From assembly GCA_022702545.1 (NCBI GenBank), contig JAHRBC010000007.1, forward strand, positions 3,286,001 to 3,350,000: a stretch of 64,000 nt of DNA. The letters run 5' to 3'. The DNA comes from Phycomyces nitens (taxonomy: Eukaryota; Mucoromycota; Mucoromycetes; Mucorales; Phycomycetaceae). The position numbers and the translations under genes are program-made. Positions 33,688 to 47,090 of the stretch are shown here, piece by piece (positions within the stretch are counted from its first letter, which is position 1; each line of letters opens with the position of its first letter). A model generated the notes under the pieces. That model had not been told where the DNA came from and did no database searches. It saw nothing but the letters and a program-made list of their open reading frames with translations.

Positions 33688-36600
33688 AACAATAGATCAA
33701 GCCAGCCGCCGTCCTGCGTATATAGCCCATTTTATGAATAGCAACCATTCACATTTATATTATTATCATTCCGTAGCTGTACATCTTCAATATCCTTATT
33801 TCTAAATTCTATATTATTATACCCTACATTATTGTGAATATGGTACTTTTCTCTTTTTTTTTTCTAAAAAAAATGGGAAAGATATAGGCCAATTTTAGTC
33901 ATTTATCCAAAATGGAATCAGTTTGGAGTATGGGTAACCTGTTTGTTCTTTATCTCTATCCAATCATATCAACTGACAAAAAAAGAGGGGGGGGTACCTT
34001 GATAGCCATAAGAATATCAAGAACACTTTGGTGTTTATCAGTGTGTGCATTGATGGTTACGAATCTATCATATACACTTACAAAGGGGGCCAAGGCTGAT
34101 TATTTGACATTGATAACATAATAAACCACTTGCTTTAAATACATTCAAATCTTCCATGACTTCATTCTACATTGTGTAATGTAGGACACTGATGGTTTTG
34201 GCAGAAAAATAAACGTTTCCGTAGTACAATGCTCCCATCGTCAGAACACACAATTTATCGAATGCCAACTACAAATAAAAAAAGAGGCTCAAGGTATCTG
34301 TATCCAACTATATATTATTATTTTTCAAATAGGCATCATGATTTGGTTATGTTCAAGCCGTCTGGTCTATAATTTGTACAGAGTTGTACAATTTCTACAG
34401 TGACATGGCAGCAGTATATATAATATTGAAAAAGGCAATTTATATATAAGATGTTTCAAGTATCCATGTAAAGAATAAATGGAATAACCTCAAACACAAG
34501 ATTCACAACTCTTGAACTAATAACTCTATTTTACATCTCGTTTATAGTAAAACATACCCGTGTGCAAGTCAGCGTCGGTTTATGGATTGTGGGTACTACA
34601 GCAAAAAGGACTCATCTCCATTTAGCCCAGATATGTCTGTGTAGCATCTCCATTCTTTTATTCCATATCCATCTCGCTCGACTCAATGACACAATATACA
34701 AAAAATGGTTGGTAATTCCAATTCAACAGATATTTTTATTGCTTGTTCCCTCTTATATCCAAATAACAAGCCTAGTGTAGGTGAAACACACGAATACCCA
34801 CAGACTAAGCACTATGTTTATTTAAGAATATCCAATTCATCTAACTCCAAAGATCAGAAAGTTTGGGCAGTATATTATACAAAGATGTTACATATCATTT
34901 TACCTTTATTCGCACTCACCAAAACTAAGCCAAATCAAGAATTTTCTTTTTGAAAAGACAAGGTGTAGGAGTGAGAGAGGGTTTGAAGTCCAAGACCATC
35001 AAGGACCATGAGCCTTATGGCTATGTAGGCCTAGAAATGGTGTCTAGTAGTGTATTGTCTGTAAAAAATTTTTATAGATCAACATTTTCATTTATTTATC
35101 TTAGAATCTGTAAGTCTTATAGTAAACCCAAGCTTTTATGGACAAGTACAATGCCCTTTGTGTCTTTGGGTCAAATTGAATTTACAGTTACAAAAAGATC
35201 CTTGTATGCTCAGCCAAGAATCACCAATTGAGTATTTATTATCATTAGTTTCAAATAGCATCAACTATAGTAACCTACTCAAACACTCTATAAATCAGTG
35301 TAATATAATCCAAAACTCATAATTCAATGACATTGGGGGACATGCTCTCTATAGTTGGCAACGTATGATTTTTATTGTTCAATAGTATGATGTTTTATGT
35401 TTCTAAATATTCTTTACAATGATTTTTAATTCGGTTGAACATTTGTGAGTATAAAGATGTACAGATGAATAAATATTAATGTGAATTTACATACAATGTT
35501 GAGTTTGTAGAAACTTGGTATATAATGAATAGAGTTTATTTAGTCTAGGTATTATGATAAATGTATATCAATATTATGTGCACAACAGCTAATGATTGGA
35601 ATATTCTGGACCCTATCACAGTACCCATTCCATTCAAGTGGAGGAACCAGCCGATAATAGGAAAGAAATGTGCTGTGGATGCCGTACACAGAATGTTCAA
35701 TAGCTACAAGTACTAGCTGTAATATCAGAATTGTACAAATGGTACAGTGTAATAAACAGCAAGAATACCCAGACAATCATATATATATATAATAGGTGTC
35801 AATGGAAATATAGTATACATAAATCACAATATAGCATAGAAAGTCAATATCCTTTAAAGACGGTATTTATTTTAATGACGGAATATTAGTATCACTGCAG
35901 GCTTGTAATAAACTGTAATTCCTATTCCTTTATGACATCAACAGATAACATTGAAATTTTTTGGTTAAAGGTTAGGGGTGGCTTTATGTGAAACATGGTT
36001 AAAACCTTGGTCTTTCTTTCTCATCATAAAGTATAGTAATAAGCAACTAGGATCAACGTTTACAACATTTTTATCTCTTAAATATTTCTGCAGAATGTAT
36101 TTATAAAAATAAAAATATATGAAAGTCTGGTGAATGTTGTTGAGTACGTCAAAGAAAAAAAACCTGATATTAGTGAACCTGGAAGGTTTGGCTGACGGAC
36201 AGTCCGTGATCAAACTTTGAACAAAGTGACCACAAGCTGTACTTGCATTCTTTCTTACAAATAATCAAATAGGGTCCTTGAAATAATAAAGTCTAGTTTC
36301 ATTAGGGTCTTCAACTAATTTGGTCCAAAGCTATCCATCATTAAAGCTTGGCAATACATGCTGTCTATATATATATATTTAAAAAATAAATATAGATGTT
36401 TTAAAGAGAATAGATGAAAAAAATATATTTCAATACCTCTACAGTACTTGCAGAATATTGATATATACGTGTTTTATGCTACTCCCTTGTCTATGCTCAT
36501 CCTATTTCTTTTCTTGTTGATAAATAACTTTTGTATAGAGTCAAAAAGACAATAGTGATTTGGAAACCCAGCACAAGAAAACACAAAGATTTGTATTATT

Positions 36601-37311
36601 GACCCATGCTAAAGGGTAAAAATACCATTTAAAAAGACCACTGTAAAAGCTTGAACACCTATACTAAAAACCAGCAAGCAATGTACTAGATAAAATAAAT
36701 ATAGACTATAAACTATTAACCTGATTTTAATTAATGCCAACCGCTTACCTTGTCAGAACACCTACCTATCAAAGACTCTTTTTACTTGCTGACCACAGAT
36801 ACCAAAGTACCTCTGGAATACATACCAATAAAAATCAGTTTTTTTTGTGAAATAGATTATTGACCAACTGATTATTCTGACAACAGAAAGCAAAGGCTGT
36901 AGAATGAATGTACCACTAAAAGTACTAGTCAAAAGAATACTCAAAAGCACAGATGATTTATCATAACGTTATTACATCAAACGTTTTCAATATAATAATT
37001 TATTTAAAAATAATACAGGCAAGGTCCTTGATGTAATATTATAATTAAAATGAATTTAAAGTATAGCAACTTGAAGACAAGTAGTAAGAAAGGTATATCA
37101 TGACAACAGCCTGAATACTGCATTATTATATCAAGTCTGGTACAATGATTTGATGGTGAAGTTCTAGAATCCAGGAAACAACAATTTACCAAGACAAGTT
37201 CCATTCTACTTTAGCCATCTTAACAAAGCCTGTTTATTTTATTCTGGACCTAATAAATTCAGGCACAAATTAATCATTTCTAACCTTTACTTATTCCCTT
37301 TATATCTGGTC
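33688..37311. other. 3.6-kb gene-free interval
   Basis: Many short frames (for example 33912-34121, 34562-34780, 34950-35231, 35552-35776) have AT-driven composition, no family motif and no splice-consistent extension, so none is called. No transposon terminal repeats were recognised. Confidence 0.5.
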
Positions 37312-37839
37312 ATGAATACTATTGATAATAACAACTTTCAACAGCTTATCATCAATATCCAGGCACTAGAGGGAAATGGAGAGCAGAGTGACATTAACGA
37401 ATCTGCAAGTTCCAAAATATCACATATAGCCAAAGATCTGAGTTCTACCTTGAAAAATCCTACAGATCTTAGCCCATCTTCCGAGTTACTTGAAGCGATC
37501 CCTGGCATGTCTGGCAACTTTTTTGAGCGTGAGTTGGATGAAGATAATCGTCGTCGGTTCTTGAGAAGTTGCCCTCGAAATGTATTTCGCAACTATATCC
37601 CACCTTCTTTTGATATCGCAAACTGTGGACTCAATACAAGACAAACGGACCTACGACTTTTTGCCATACAATCCCGTATAGCTGAAATTACTCGTCCGAT
37701 TGATTGGTTTGTTGATGGCGCTATATCTCAAAAATCCGTTTCCTTGGATCAAGCTCTTGATTTTGCCCAATGTATTCATGAACTTTTATCTCAAACGGCA
37801 ACGTATATTACCAAGATGCGACTAGATAACATTCGCTAG
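37312..37839 (+). CDS. Orphan gag-like/unknown protein, 175 aa
   Basis: Intronless ORF with a clean ATG and stop. The C-terminal half (RNYIPPSFD ... LFAIQSRIAEITRPIDWF ... ECIHELLSQTA-like, ITKMRLDNIR) resembles, from memory, the short gag-type ORFs that precede reverse transcriptase in Mucoromycota retroelements. In those, a conserved (L/I)TRPID segment precedes a helix ending in RLDN. No reverse transcriptase, integrase or long terminal repeats are seen within 600 bp downstream. It is either a truncated element, a solo or domesticated gag, or an unrelated lineage-specific protein. The reading frame is real by length and codon use; the family assignment is tentative. Confidence 0.5.
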   Translation: MNTIDNNNFQQLIINIQALEGNGEQSDINESASSKISHIAKDLSSTLKNPTDLSPSSELLEAIPGMSGNFFERELDEDNRRRFLRSCPRNVFRNYIPPSFDIANCGLNTRQTDLRLFAIQSRIAEITRPIDWFVDGAISQKSVSLDQALDFAQCIHELLSQTATYITKMRLDNIR

Positions 37840-38453
37840 ATACATGCCGCAAGGACAATATTAAAATACGCCTATATCATTATATATATATATTTCCAAA
37901 TATCTATTAAAAAAAACCCCCGGTTATTTAGGCGATTAATTCCAAAAATACTTGATGTAGATATTGAGTCATTATTTAGTGAATTATCAATATATTTTTG
38001 AATGAATAATTATAATTTAATTCTAATGACTAATATTCTTTCAAAATATATAGCAAGAATGAATTGATGAAAACAAAATAATGAAGATGGAGGGTTTGTG
38101 GTAAGGCTGTGTATACAGTGCTTGTGGGGTGCTTAATTGCCAAAATGTTTTTTTTTTTCACTTTTATTGTTGATCATAGTCCAGTAACTGGAAACCTAGG
38201 ACCTTTAAAGAAGCCAATTAAATTAATAGTGAGGAAACTAGCGATAGTATGCTTAAGAATATCTATTTATGCCAAAAACTAGTAGGCGTTATTATCATTA
38301 TAAAGCATATCCCTGGTCAGTCATCATTTCATTACCTATAAATATGTAAATAGTCCTAGCTTTGCAGATTGAAGAGTATATCATATTTAATTTTGATTTT
38401 GTAATTTTGCAATGGCTAATCTATACCACAACATGTAGGTACATTTACATACG
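37840..38453. other. Intergenic spacer between the gag-like ORF and PTPA
   Basis: AT-rich DNA with homopolymer runs and no ORF of note. It is presumably the shared 3' region of two convergent genes. Confidence 0.5.
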
Positions 38454-39861
38454 CTAGTCAAAAGGAATAGGTCGAGGTCCATTGCTACTTCTGTTTCTCA
38501 AGGCAGCCGCAGCAATGGCACTCGGTACGGGGATACCGCAGCACGGAGGAGGTTCTTGGCCAAGCGCATAAACCTCGCCCGAAGGAATCTCGGAAGAGTG
38601 TTCTTGTGGGTGTTGATGAACATGCCCACAGTCGTCTTGTGTATCTTCAGCGTGAGGTGAGCCACCTTCAAAGTGAATAATGCTACCAAACATAAAGTGC
38701 TGCATAATTGGAAGTTTCCCAAGCACTTCTGCTTTATACATCTTTATCATTCCTTGGTTCACCTTGGACCACAGTTTGCATGAAGAGATATCATCCAACA
38801 TGGGCGAGTGCCAGCGAAGGGATGCAGTTGTCTTGACAGTGTTAATGAAATGAATGCATGCAAGGTACATATACGACTTTGAGAATTCCTCGACAATTTC
38901 AGAATCATGGATAGATTTTGGGCGAATGTACTTGTGGTCTATGTAGAGTCAGTAAACAAGCCCATTTAGCCAAAAAAGAAACACTTGGCTTACCAATCAA
39001 CTGAGATGAGCCAAATAAGAATGGCAAGAAATGATAATCATCCAAACCCCATACACCATGAGATCCAGCAGGTTCCAGCCAATACTCAAATTGCAATTTA
39101 CGCATCAACTCAATATATCTAAAATGCTCATTATGTCAGTAGTATTCAAACCATTTGGATTCCTAAAACTCACTTTACAAAGACTCTCAAGACTACAGCC
39201 TTGTCATCTTCTTTTGAAAGAACATTAAGCTTTTCCAAGCATAGTCTAGATACACAGAGTACACAATGTTCATACATGACACTTGAATTGCTTGGGATCC
39301 TAATACAACTTACAGCCATGCCATAAAGTTGGCTTCATGTCCTGTTCCGTAATCTATCCGCTTACGGTTGCCAAAGCTGTCCAAAAAATATCTTCCAACT
39401 TCCTTGATAGCTTCCTCTTCAACCAAGCGACCCATCAAGTCATTAAGATTCTTTAAAAAAAAAGTCATATAAGTATACAAAGACATCTACTCGTATATAC
39501 TCACGTCTTGAACTTTGTCATAAAACACTCGAAACGAGGGATTGCCAAAGCGAGACTTTGAGTTCTCGACAGGAGGAATGTCTGAAACCCACTGTGATAG
39601 TTGATCTAGAATTTCCAATATCTTTTTGATGTTCTTTGTTCCCGGACAGACACGTATTAGTCATGCTTTATACAGGTGAGCAGACGCATAAAAATCATGT
39701 CCTACATCAGAAACAGGAAGCTCGTTATCGATCTTTTGACCCTTGACAGCTTCATTCAAACGCAAGATGTAGTCGACATAAGTAGTATAGGCATCAGATT
39801 TTAAAAACTCTTCAAGATGTTCTTTGGTGATGATTCTTTTTACAGGAATCTGGAATGTCAT
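38454..39861 (-). CDS. Serine/threonine-protein phosphatase 2A activator (PTPA/Rrd)
   Basis: complement(join(38454..38938,38994..39118,39174..39245,39314..39450,39505..39633,39706..39861)), 367 aa. Family signatures in order are an [28 protein letters not shown] N-terminal helix (read in parts), [65 protein letters not shown] and the C-terminal [19 protein letters not shown] is a peptidyl-prolyl isomerase/ATP-dependent chaperone that activates the PP2A catalytic subunit; yeast has two paralogues (RRD1, RRD2) and I cannot say which this matches. The first intron uses GTAGGA at 39705, because the longer open frame to 39661 ends in a stop. The start is at 39861; an upstream in-frame ATG at 39894 would add 11 residues. 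Confidence 0.92.
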
Positions 39862-40015
39862 TCTTATAAGCAAGACGTTGATCCTTGTCCCCACAGAATG
39901 CGAGTATTTCTAATGTCAGTAGTGACTGCGAATGTCCAAAATCAGAAGAAGAAAAAAAAGTTGGCAAAAGGACAATTGCAAATCTCGAGACGATCTCGTA
40001 ATCTATATAACGGCC
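39862..40015. promoter_or_regulatory. Bidirectional promoter between PTPA and URB2
   Basis: Only 154 bp separate the divergent start codons of PTPA (minus) and URB2 (plus), so both promoters must lie in this interval or extend into the other gene's leader. No TATA box is evident; there is an A-rich tract at 39942-39965. Coordinated expression is inference. Confidence 0.6.
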
Positions 40016-43000
40016 ATGACTGATTTGTCGTCCGAAAAGATCGCAAAGGCCCTCAAAGGAGCTGGCCTTTCATCGAAACAAAGAATTGAAGCCGCCACAG
40101 ACGCCTGGCTTAACGACGATATATTTTTCCCTAACAAGGATGATTTCCTCTTTGAGTGGCTATGTACTTTGTTAATCCGATCTAATCTGAAAAAGTGGGT
40201 TTTGTGCTATATGGAATCAACAAGGGAAAATTTTTTCTAGAGAATATATCGCTGATTGTCTCTGCTGTCCTTTCGCCATAGTCCTGCTGAAACCCCACTA
40301 CTGAACATTGCTTATTGGCAGTTGCTTAACCAGCTTTTGGAACATTACGACGCGAGAGTAAAGCTGGATCGCAAAAGAACTCCACCAGTCATTCGTGCAT
40401 ACCTTGTCCTGGCAATCAGCAGAGTCCTCCAGTACCTTTACACCAAATTAAAAGACGATGTGGAAAAACGAACCGAGATGCTTACAGAACTGGACATTTG
40501 TGTTCAGCTCTTGTTTTCCAATTCGTTTACATATTCCTATCGCCCTACCTTTGAACACATGGCAATCATTGTGGATCAGATCGGAACTGGCTTGGCCATT
40601 CAAATTGATCTCACTAAAAAAGATAATTCACTCGAAGCCAAACCAATGGAAAAACTTGCAGCGATTTCCGAGATCATCTTTGAACGTTACGACAGTCAAA
40701 TCATTCAAGCAGGCAACCCGAGAAAGGTACATGGAGAATACTTGGAGTAGAAGCAAGTGATAGTGGAGAACATTACTAAACCAATTTGCTTTTATTATTA
40801 GATTTATACTTCAATCGTAGGAGGATCATTCAAGACGCTTTTGGCTATCAGACGACGTGTTCTTACATTAGAAAATGGCCAAATGTATACCGGTGTATCT
40901 CAAAGGATTACAGATGTTCTTACAAATGCCTTGTTCCATACCGACACTATTTCTGAATATGTTTCCCTTTTGAAAGATGCATTTGTAAACGGACAATACG
41001 GAAGATCAACTAAACAAGTATCGTTTGTAAAAAGTACATTTGATGAATTGATAAGTATGGTGGCACAATCAAAGGATAAAGAAGTATTGATCGATGGTAA
41101 GTGGGTACCTGGATATATAAGTTGTACACAAAGCTACGAAAAATTTACTAATGTATTATACATTTTCCCTTTACAAAGCATTGGATGTCATTCCTACTTT
41201 ATTCTCTAGTTTTGTAACTGGATTCCGTGCAAAGCGTGAATCACATATTTCGTCAACTATGCAGGAAGTAGAACGTACTGTCGAGTTTGGCTTCTTTATT
41301 GAGGCATTAGCCATCCTCAAAGAGGCTAAAGAACGTTCTCCAAGGGTTTATCTACAATCACTTGGAGGATTGTTGAAGCAGTTGCTCCAATTGAATGTCT
41401 ATAGTGCTCGTAACGACGATATTACCAAGTCTGAGCAGGCTGTCTTGAATGGGATTGGTGATGAAATGGTTATATTTTTGGGTGATCTTGAGAGTAAGTG
41501 TTATAGTAGACAGTACAAAAACTAGGCTGGGAAGAGATTCTGACATTTGAGTAGAGTATGATCAAGGCCTTATATTTGATGTGGCCGACACTCTATTGCA
41601 AACCGATCTCTCTTTTATTGAGCCACGGATTACTTCATTCTGGCCTGGGCTCTTGAATGTAAATATAAAACGATAACCAAGTTTGACTGTCCACCAAGCT
41701 AACATACGTTTAAATAGCCTGCTAAAGAAGCTGAGGAGTCATCCCTTGCTTTTACAAAATCAGTATTACAAGTTTACTCTGTGTCGAGACAACTCGATGT
41801 TTTTGTCAATGATTTTCTTATTGCCATCGATGCCATTGATTTTGTGGATGCCTACGCAGTGTTGGCAAAGCCATTGTTCTCGAGAGAGTTCTTGAAAGAG
41901 TATGTTCCGATATATCCGTATATCTAATATGAGATTAACTATATACTTTATGTAGGTTTTCAACAGCTGTTAATAAGCACATGCCCGCAGCTCAAGCACT
42001 GACCATCTTTGAGCGCTTCTCTACTCGACTTTATTCTGCTGCAAAAGAAGTATCACAAACCCCTCCAGCAAAGAAACAAAAACATTCCAAGACACAAAAG
42101 GCGGAGAGAAAACCAATTGCCCGTTTTATTATTGTATATCTTGTTGAATACGTCGGTGCGCTTCGACTCAGTCAGCACCAGCGAAGAAGCTTTGTAAAGG
42201 CTTCAAAAGACCTTTTCGAACAGTTTATCCAGCCAAGTTTAGAACAGTGGGCAGAATCAAAGTCAGATATTGAATCCACAGCTCTGCCTGCAATTCAAAT
42301 ACATTTCTCTTTGACCAACACATTGTTTGATGTTTACTGGAAGCATTTGGAGGAGGATCAGCGTGAATGGCTTGCAAATGTCCTTAAACAAGTATTCAAG
42401 GATAATATCAAGAAAAAAACACAGAGTGGAAGAATTTCTGTCGTAACCAGTGTAAGTAAACCACAATATATGTGAATATTTGTATACGATCACTTTACTT
42501 ATATGGGCTCTACTTAGGTGAACGCATTACTACAGCATGCTTACTTTGCATCTCTCATCAGTGAGAATACACCTGCTAGACAGACTTCAGAGCTAGTCAA
42601 TACTGCTCTTGAAGCTGTTGTCGATCATAAACATGGAAAAGAAGTAACTTGGGATGGTTCTCTTGTACACTTGGATAGCAACAAGAAGGTTAAGCTTGCA
42701 TGTTGGAAGTTGATCACAGATGAATGGTTTGATGTTGTGTGGTAAGCAAAAATAAACTAGAAATAAGGATTGTTTTTAGAATTGAATTTAACTGTATGGT
42801 ATCTAGTCGCTTTGTTAGTAACGAACATGCTGAGAAGATTGCCTCGATTGCGCTCTTGTCTTTGGTCCAAACTCCCGAAACAGAAGAGTACAACCCAAAT
42901 GTTGTTACTTTCCAAGTACTCAACAAAACCCTTTTGCGTTCAGCCAACTTTTATGAAGCTGGATGTTTGAAAGGTAATTAGTCAGAAAATAACCACCTAT

Positions 43001-45858
43001 AATATTATATAGAGCTTATACTAAGCAATTTTTTATATTTTATTCTGTACAATAGATCATACTATCAAGACCCTAGTGAGTGAATTTACCGAGCTCTTCC
43101 GTACCAATATCCTGGAAAAGAGTTCCAACCAGTCAGAAAAGTTCTTTGCTCGTTCAATTGTTAAACTAAGCCTCAATTCCGGAAGCCCTCTTAACATGTC
43201 AGTCCAAACTATTGCCGAGTTAAAGGAAGCACTGGAAACTTTGGATAGTATGGACGAAGACGTAAATGAAGCTGATACAAAGTGTGTCGATCAAATCGCC
43301 ATGTTTATGAAGCTCTTTTCCCTCTTCCCCAATGAGTACTATGACAAATATTATCTTAGACAGGTTATGGCCTTGTCATTCTATGCTGATGCTTGGGTTC
43401 TTTCCAAAAAATCCGCTGATTCAGGATCCCGTATCAAGGCATCCCTTGTATGCAGAAATCTTCAAGCAAACCTCATTGGAAGCCAAACCAACAAATGTAT
43501 TTTAGTAAGTAAATCCTTTTACATGTTGGATTAGTACACCGTCTCCAAAACCGATTATAGGATATTCACTGTAGACCTTTTTACAGATCATTGATCCCAG
43601 CTTTCTCAACTGGTTTGTCCACTCTATCAACGAATTGCCTGTCAACGATGACCAAAATGTTAAGAGACAATTATCTTTCTTGAAGAAGTTGACTCTTGAT
43701 ACCAACAAGAATGTTTTGAGGTACTAAGAATATATACAAACGATTTAACCCAAAAAACTAATTTCATCTTTTAAAAAAAATAGCACGGTTATTTCTATAG
43801 CCGGAGGAAGATCCAATGGTGCCACTTACTCTGCTTATTTTGAGCAGATCTTGAAGCTTAGCATAGAGTCTTTGAAAAAACATGATCGAGTTTGCACAAT
43901 CAGTCCAAACATTTGGGTGTCCAGTATAATGGAGACACTCAATAACTACCTTCGTAATCGAGCCAGTTCCCTTAGTCATAACAAAATGTAAGACCTTTGG
44001 CATATATTGTTTCTGTAAGCTGATTTTTTTCAACAACTATAGCTCTGTAGATATCAATGATACTATTTATGCTACAAAGGATATTTCTTCGATTGGAAGT
44101 TATGTGATTAAAGCATTGGGAAAAACAAAGGAAGAAATTTCGGCAATGCTAGAACTTCTCCAGAAAATCGAGGATGAAGATGAACAAAACAAAGTAATCA
44201 TGGCCTTTACTACCGAATTCACAAAGGCAAACTATATCTTTGTGATGGCCCACTTGCTACAAGACTATGTTCATATCATTGGAACTGCCGCAGAATCTGG
44301 TAAAATATACATAAAATGGGTTAAATCAGCTACTTGAAATTAACTTGTTGTGTTATAGTGGTCGATACTGTTGAATTATCAAAGAAGCTTGTTGCGGTTT
44401 CCTCTCCATTTATTCAATTCATGCAAGCCTCGCTTCGTCCTTCTACTTTGTTGAATCCTGAATTAAAGTCAGAAGTCCTGAACATGACCACAGCCTTTAT
44501 TGCTGCCTTTTGTATGACATTGTCTCGTTATCAGCAAATCCAGACCACAAAACGTGTCATTGCAGTTATTTGGTTTGTGTATTCCATGGTCTCTAAGTCA
44601 GGTAAAGTTATATATTCATATAATATAATATAATATAATATAATATAATATAATATAACTGACGTTTTCTTAGGTGACCAAGCATCAATCGACTCTTTGT
44701 CAACTACTTTCTCTGCATGGATTCAGACACTCTCCAAGGAAGAGTATGACGTCCTTATCAAAAGTTTCATCGAACAAAGCGAAGAAGAGACTTCCTATAA
44801 AGACGATACCGATAGACTCCACAACCACCAAGTTTTCTTGTCCTTGTTGAAGCTTGTTGTACTGAATAGCACTGATGGTAATTTCAACTCTATTGGATTG
44901 TAATGACATAAACTCATGTTCCTTTGACTTTTTCAATAGTGCAAAAGAGCAACTTAAAGAAATGGATCCCCAAATTTGTCCTCAAACAATCAGTGATTGT
45001 CGGAAAGACACGATCGTTGAATCTTTTGTCTCAAACAATCTCCCTTTTGTTCAATGTAACCTATGATAAAGTAAGTTTAATCCTTGGCATGTTTTCTTTT
45101 TTTTTTAAAAAATACATGCGATATTTAATCAGTCCTTCTTAAATCATTAGGAATACTCGTTCTCAAGCTTCGACATGTCGCTTATCCTTTCTTGTTTACT
45201 TCAAATTGCCAGCCCAAATGCCTTGGAAAGATTTGGTGACCAGATCAACAAGAATATCGTCCACTCTCTTTTTGATGATTGCTGTGATATCCTGACAAAC
45301 ATTCTCCGTAACCACCGTGATGGATTGGTTGATGTTATGCCTACGTTCTTGGGTATCATACAATCTCTCTTGCATTGTTTCAAATCCACTCATCTTTCAT
45401 TGATTACGAAGAAGAGAAAGGCAAACGACAAGAAAAACGGCACAGGCGCATCAGAATCACTGGTTGCACATGGGCGAACCATTGCTTTGTTTGCTAAATT
45501 CGCTCCTCTCGATGATTCTTCTGCTGAGAAATATGCACGCTTGCTTGCCCTCATACCACAAAAGAATCCATCTACTCAAAAGTCCAATGGCTCCGGATCC
45601 TTGGCTTTATGGCGTACAATGCCAAGATACGCCCCTTATATACTAATGGAGTATTTCACCATCCAGTCAAACCCCACTATGAGTATTGCAAGACCTCAGA
45701 TAAAAGCATTATTGACCCCAAGTCTTTACGATATCTTGGATTTGTGCACCGATGCTGATCGTAGTCTGATCATGACTGCCCTAGATGGACCTGGAAAGGC
45801 TCTGTTCAAAACCTTCTTTGCAAGCTGGAAGGAGACTCACAAGTATACTGGCCAGTAA
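40016..45858 (+). CDS. URB2: Nucleolar pre-ribosomal-associated protein Urb2/Npa2
   Basis: Seventeen exons: 40016..40194, 40282..40726, 40802..41096, 41179..41493, 41555..41658, 41718..41899, 41956..42451, 42518..42741, 42807..42973, 43056..43504, 43587..43720, 43784..43987, 44043..44299, 44359..44601, 44674..44877, 44940..45070, 45151..45858. The total is 1,578 codons with all phases consistent, matching the approximately 1,200-1,500 aa family. The protein is almost entirely alpha-helical. The last exon holds the conserved Urb2/Npa2 C-terminal domain (RYAPYILMEYF, LTPSLYDILDLCTDADR, DGPGKALFKTFFASW). In yeast, Urb2/Npa2 is in the Npa1-Npa2-Nop8-Rsa3-Dbp6 complex of earliest pre-60S particles. 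Only the C-terminal domain carries strong family evidence; the N-terminal part is assigned by continuity of frame and splicing. Confidence 0.88.
44617..44657. repeat. TAATA pentanucleotide tandem repeat in URB2 intron 14
   Basis: Seven to eight perfect TATAA/TAATA units fill much of the 72-nt intron 44602-44673. Length change here could alter intron size without touching coding sequence. Confidence 0.9.
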
Positions 45859-46084
45859 GAGAGGTCATCATAGAACATTGGATTGTACAGCCACGCCAAT
45901 TATTGTTAAATAAACTTAAGCAATTTAAAAGATAGCTATACATATTTTTCAACAAGTATTTACTCCAGGAGTAAAATAGCAAAGATGTTTATATTTTGTA
46001 GAAACAAAGGCTATTATATTTAATAAATATTTTTAAAATAAAACAAATTTCTTAGCATTTTATTATACCATCACGGGCATCAAT
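45859..46084. other. 3' flank of URB2
   Basis: AT-rich DNA with AATAAA-like motifs near 45908 and 46021 that could serve polyadenylation. No other feature is seen. Confidence 0.5.
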
Positions 46085-47090
46085 CACCACTTGACATCTT
46101 TGGATATTTCCAACTAGGCGCTTTGAACACTTGATACTCAACCTCGCCCATTAGACTTGTCGATCCACCTCCAAATCATTTAAATTCTTGATAGAGGTTC
46201 ACCTCTTCTCAACCTATTTTTGAGAGCCCTTCATATATGCTTGATGGGGCTCAGATCAGGACTTTAGGCTGGCCAATACTGAAATCCCCTGCTCTGATGA
46301 GTTTCCTTCCACCATCGAGCATATCCATCCGTATGGCAGCTTGCACCGTCTTCCTAAAGGGTTAAGCCTCGTTCCCAATATTTGGCAATAGCTTTAAACC
46401 AAGGATGGATCGGATATGACAAAATATCTACATATGCATCTTGGTTTACGGAATACGTCTTGACAATCTTCAAAGGACCAAACTCTTTACCCAAAAAGCA
46501 GCCTTAAACCATGATACCACCACCACCTCACTTCACTGTTGATACGGTATTTTTTTCTTTATATCTTTCTCCAACTTTTCAGAGCACTCGTTTGCCACAA
46601 TCATTATCAGTTGAGCAGAAACGTAACTCATCAGACCAAACGACATTATTACATTGATCTTCTGTTCAATTCACTCGTTTTTCTTTTGCCAAGAAAAATC
46701 TATTTTTTTTGTGTCTTTTAGTTAAGTGAGGCTTGTGTGCAGCAACATAAGATTTGAAGTCAAGCCATTTCACAGATGCAATTACAGTGTCTCGACAGAT
46801 ATTGCTCTTCATGGTGCTTACTTCCGTTCCGAGCTGATTCCATGAGGCAAATGGATCCTCTCATATGATTCTTTCCAAGTGCATTTCTGCTCTCTCATCA
46901 ATTTTTCTCGTAGTGCCAGTTGATTTTCGAGATAAAGGAATACCGTGTAGTTCGATTCATCTTTTGGTTGTCTGGACACTGGGGATACTTATGTCAACAA
47001 GCTCTGAAATCTTACAAAGTGATAGCCTGGCTTTTAAAAGGTAGAAGCCTCAAAAGTATTTTTTGAGTGGTCGCTCTATATAGAGTCTAC
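46085..47090 (-). pseudogene. Decayed Tc1/mariner transposase
   Basis: Translated on the minus strand in pieces, this shows the Tc1-type order. An N-terminal helix-turn-helix remnant (LSLCKISELVDIS, STGTTRKIDERAE) is followed by WSDELRF (first catalytic Asp) at about 46630 and GGGGIMV-GCF near 46520. Next come the DGASCHT segment near 46350 (second Asp) and SPDLSPI-H near 46240, where the Glu is obscured. Many stops and frameshifts interrupt it. It belongs to a different Tc1 lineage from the copy at 58242. No terminal inverted repeats were located. Confidence 0.8.

Noticed and set aside
34950..35231. 93-codon plus-strand frame in the 3.6-kb gene-free interval
   Set aside because: No recognisable features; length is within chance for this composition.
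39661..39705. PTPA first exon extended to the stop at 39661
   Set aside because: It loses the conserved link to the [13 protein letters not shown] segment; a donor at 39705 gives in-frame joining.
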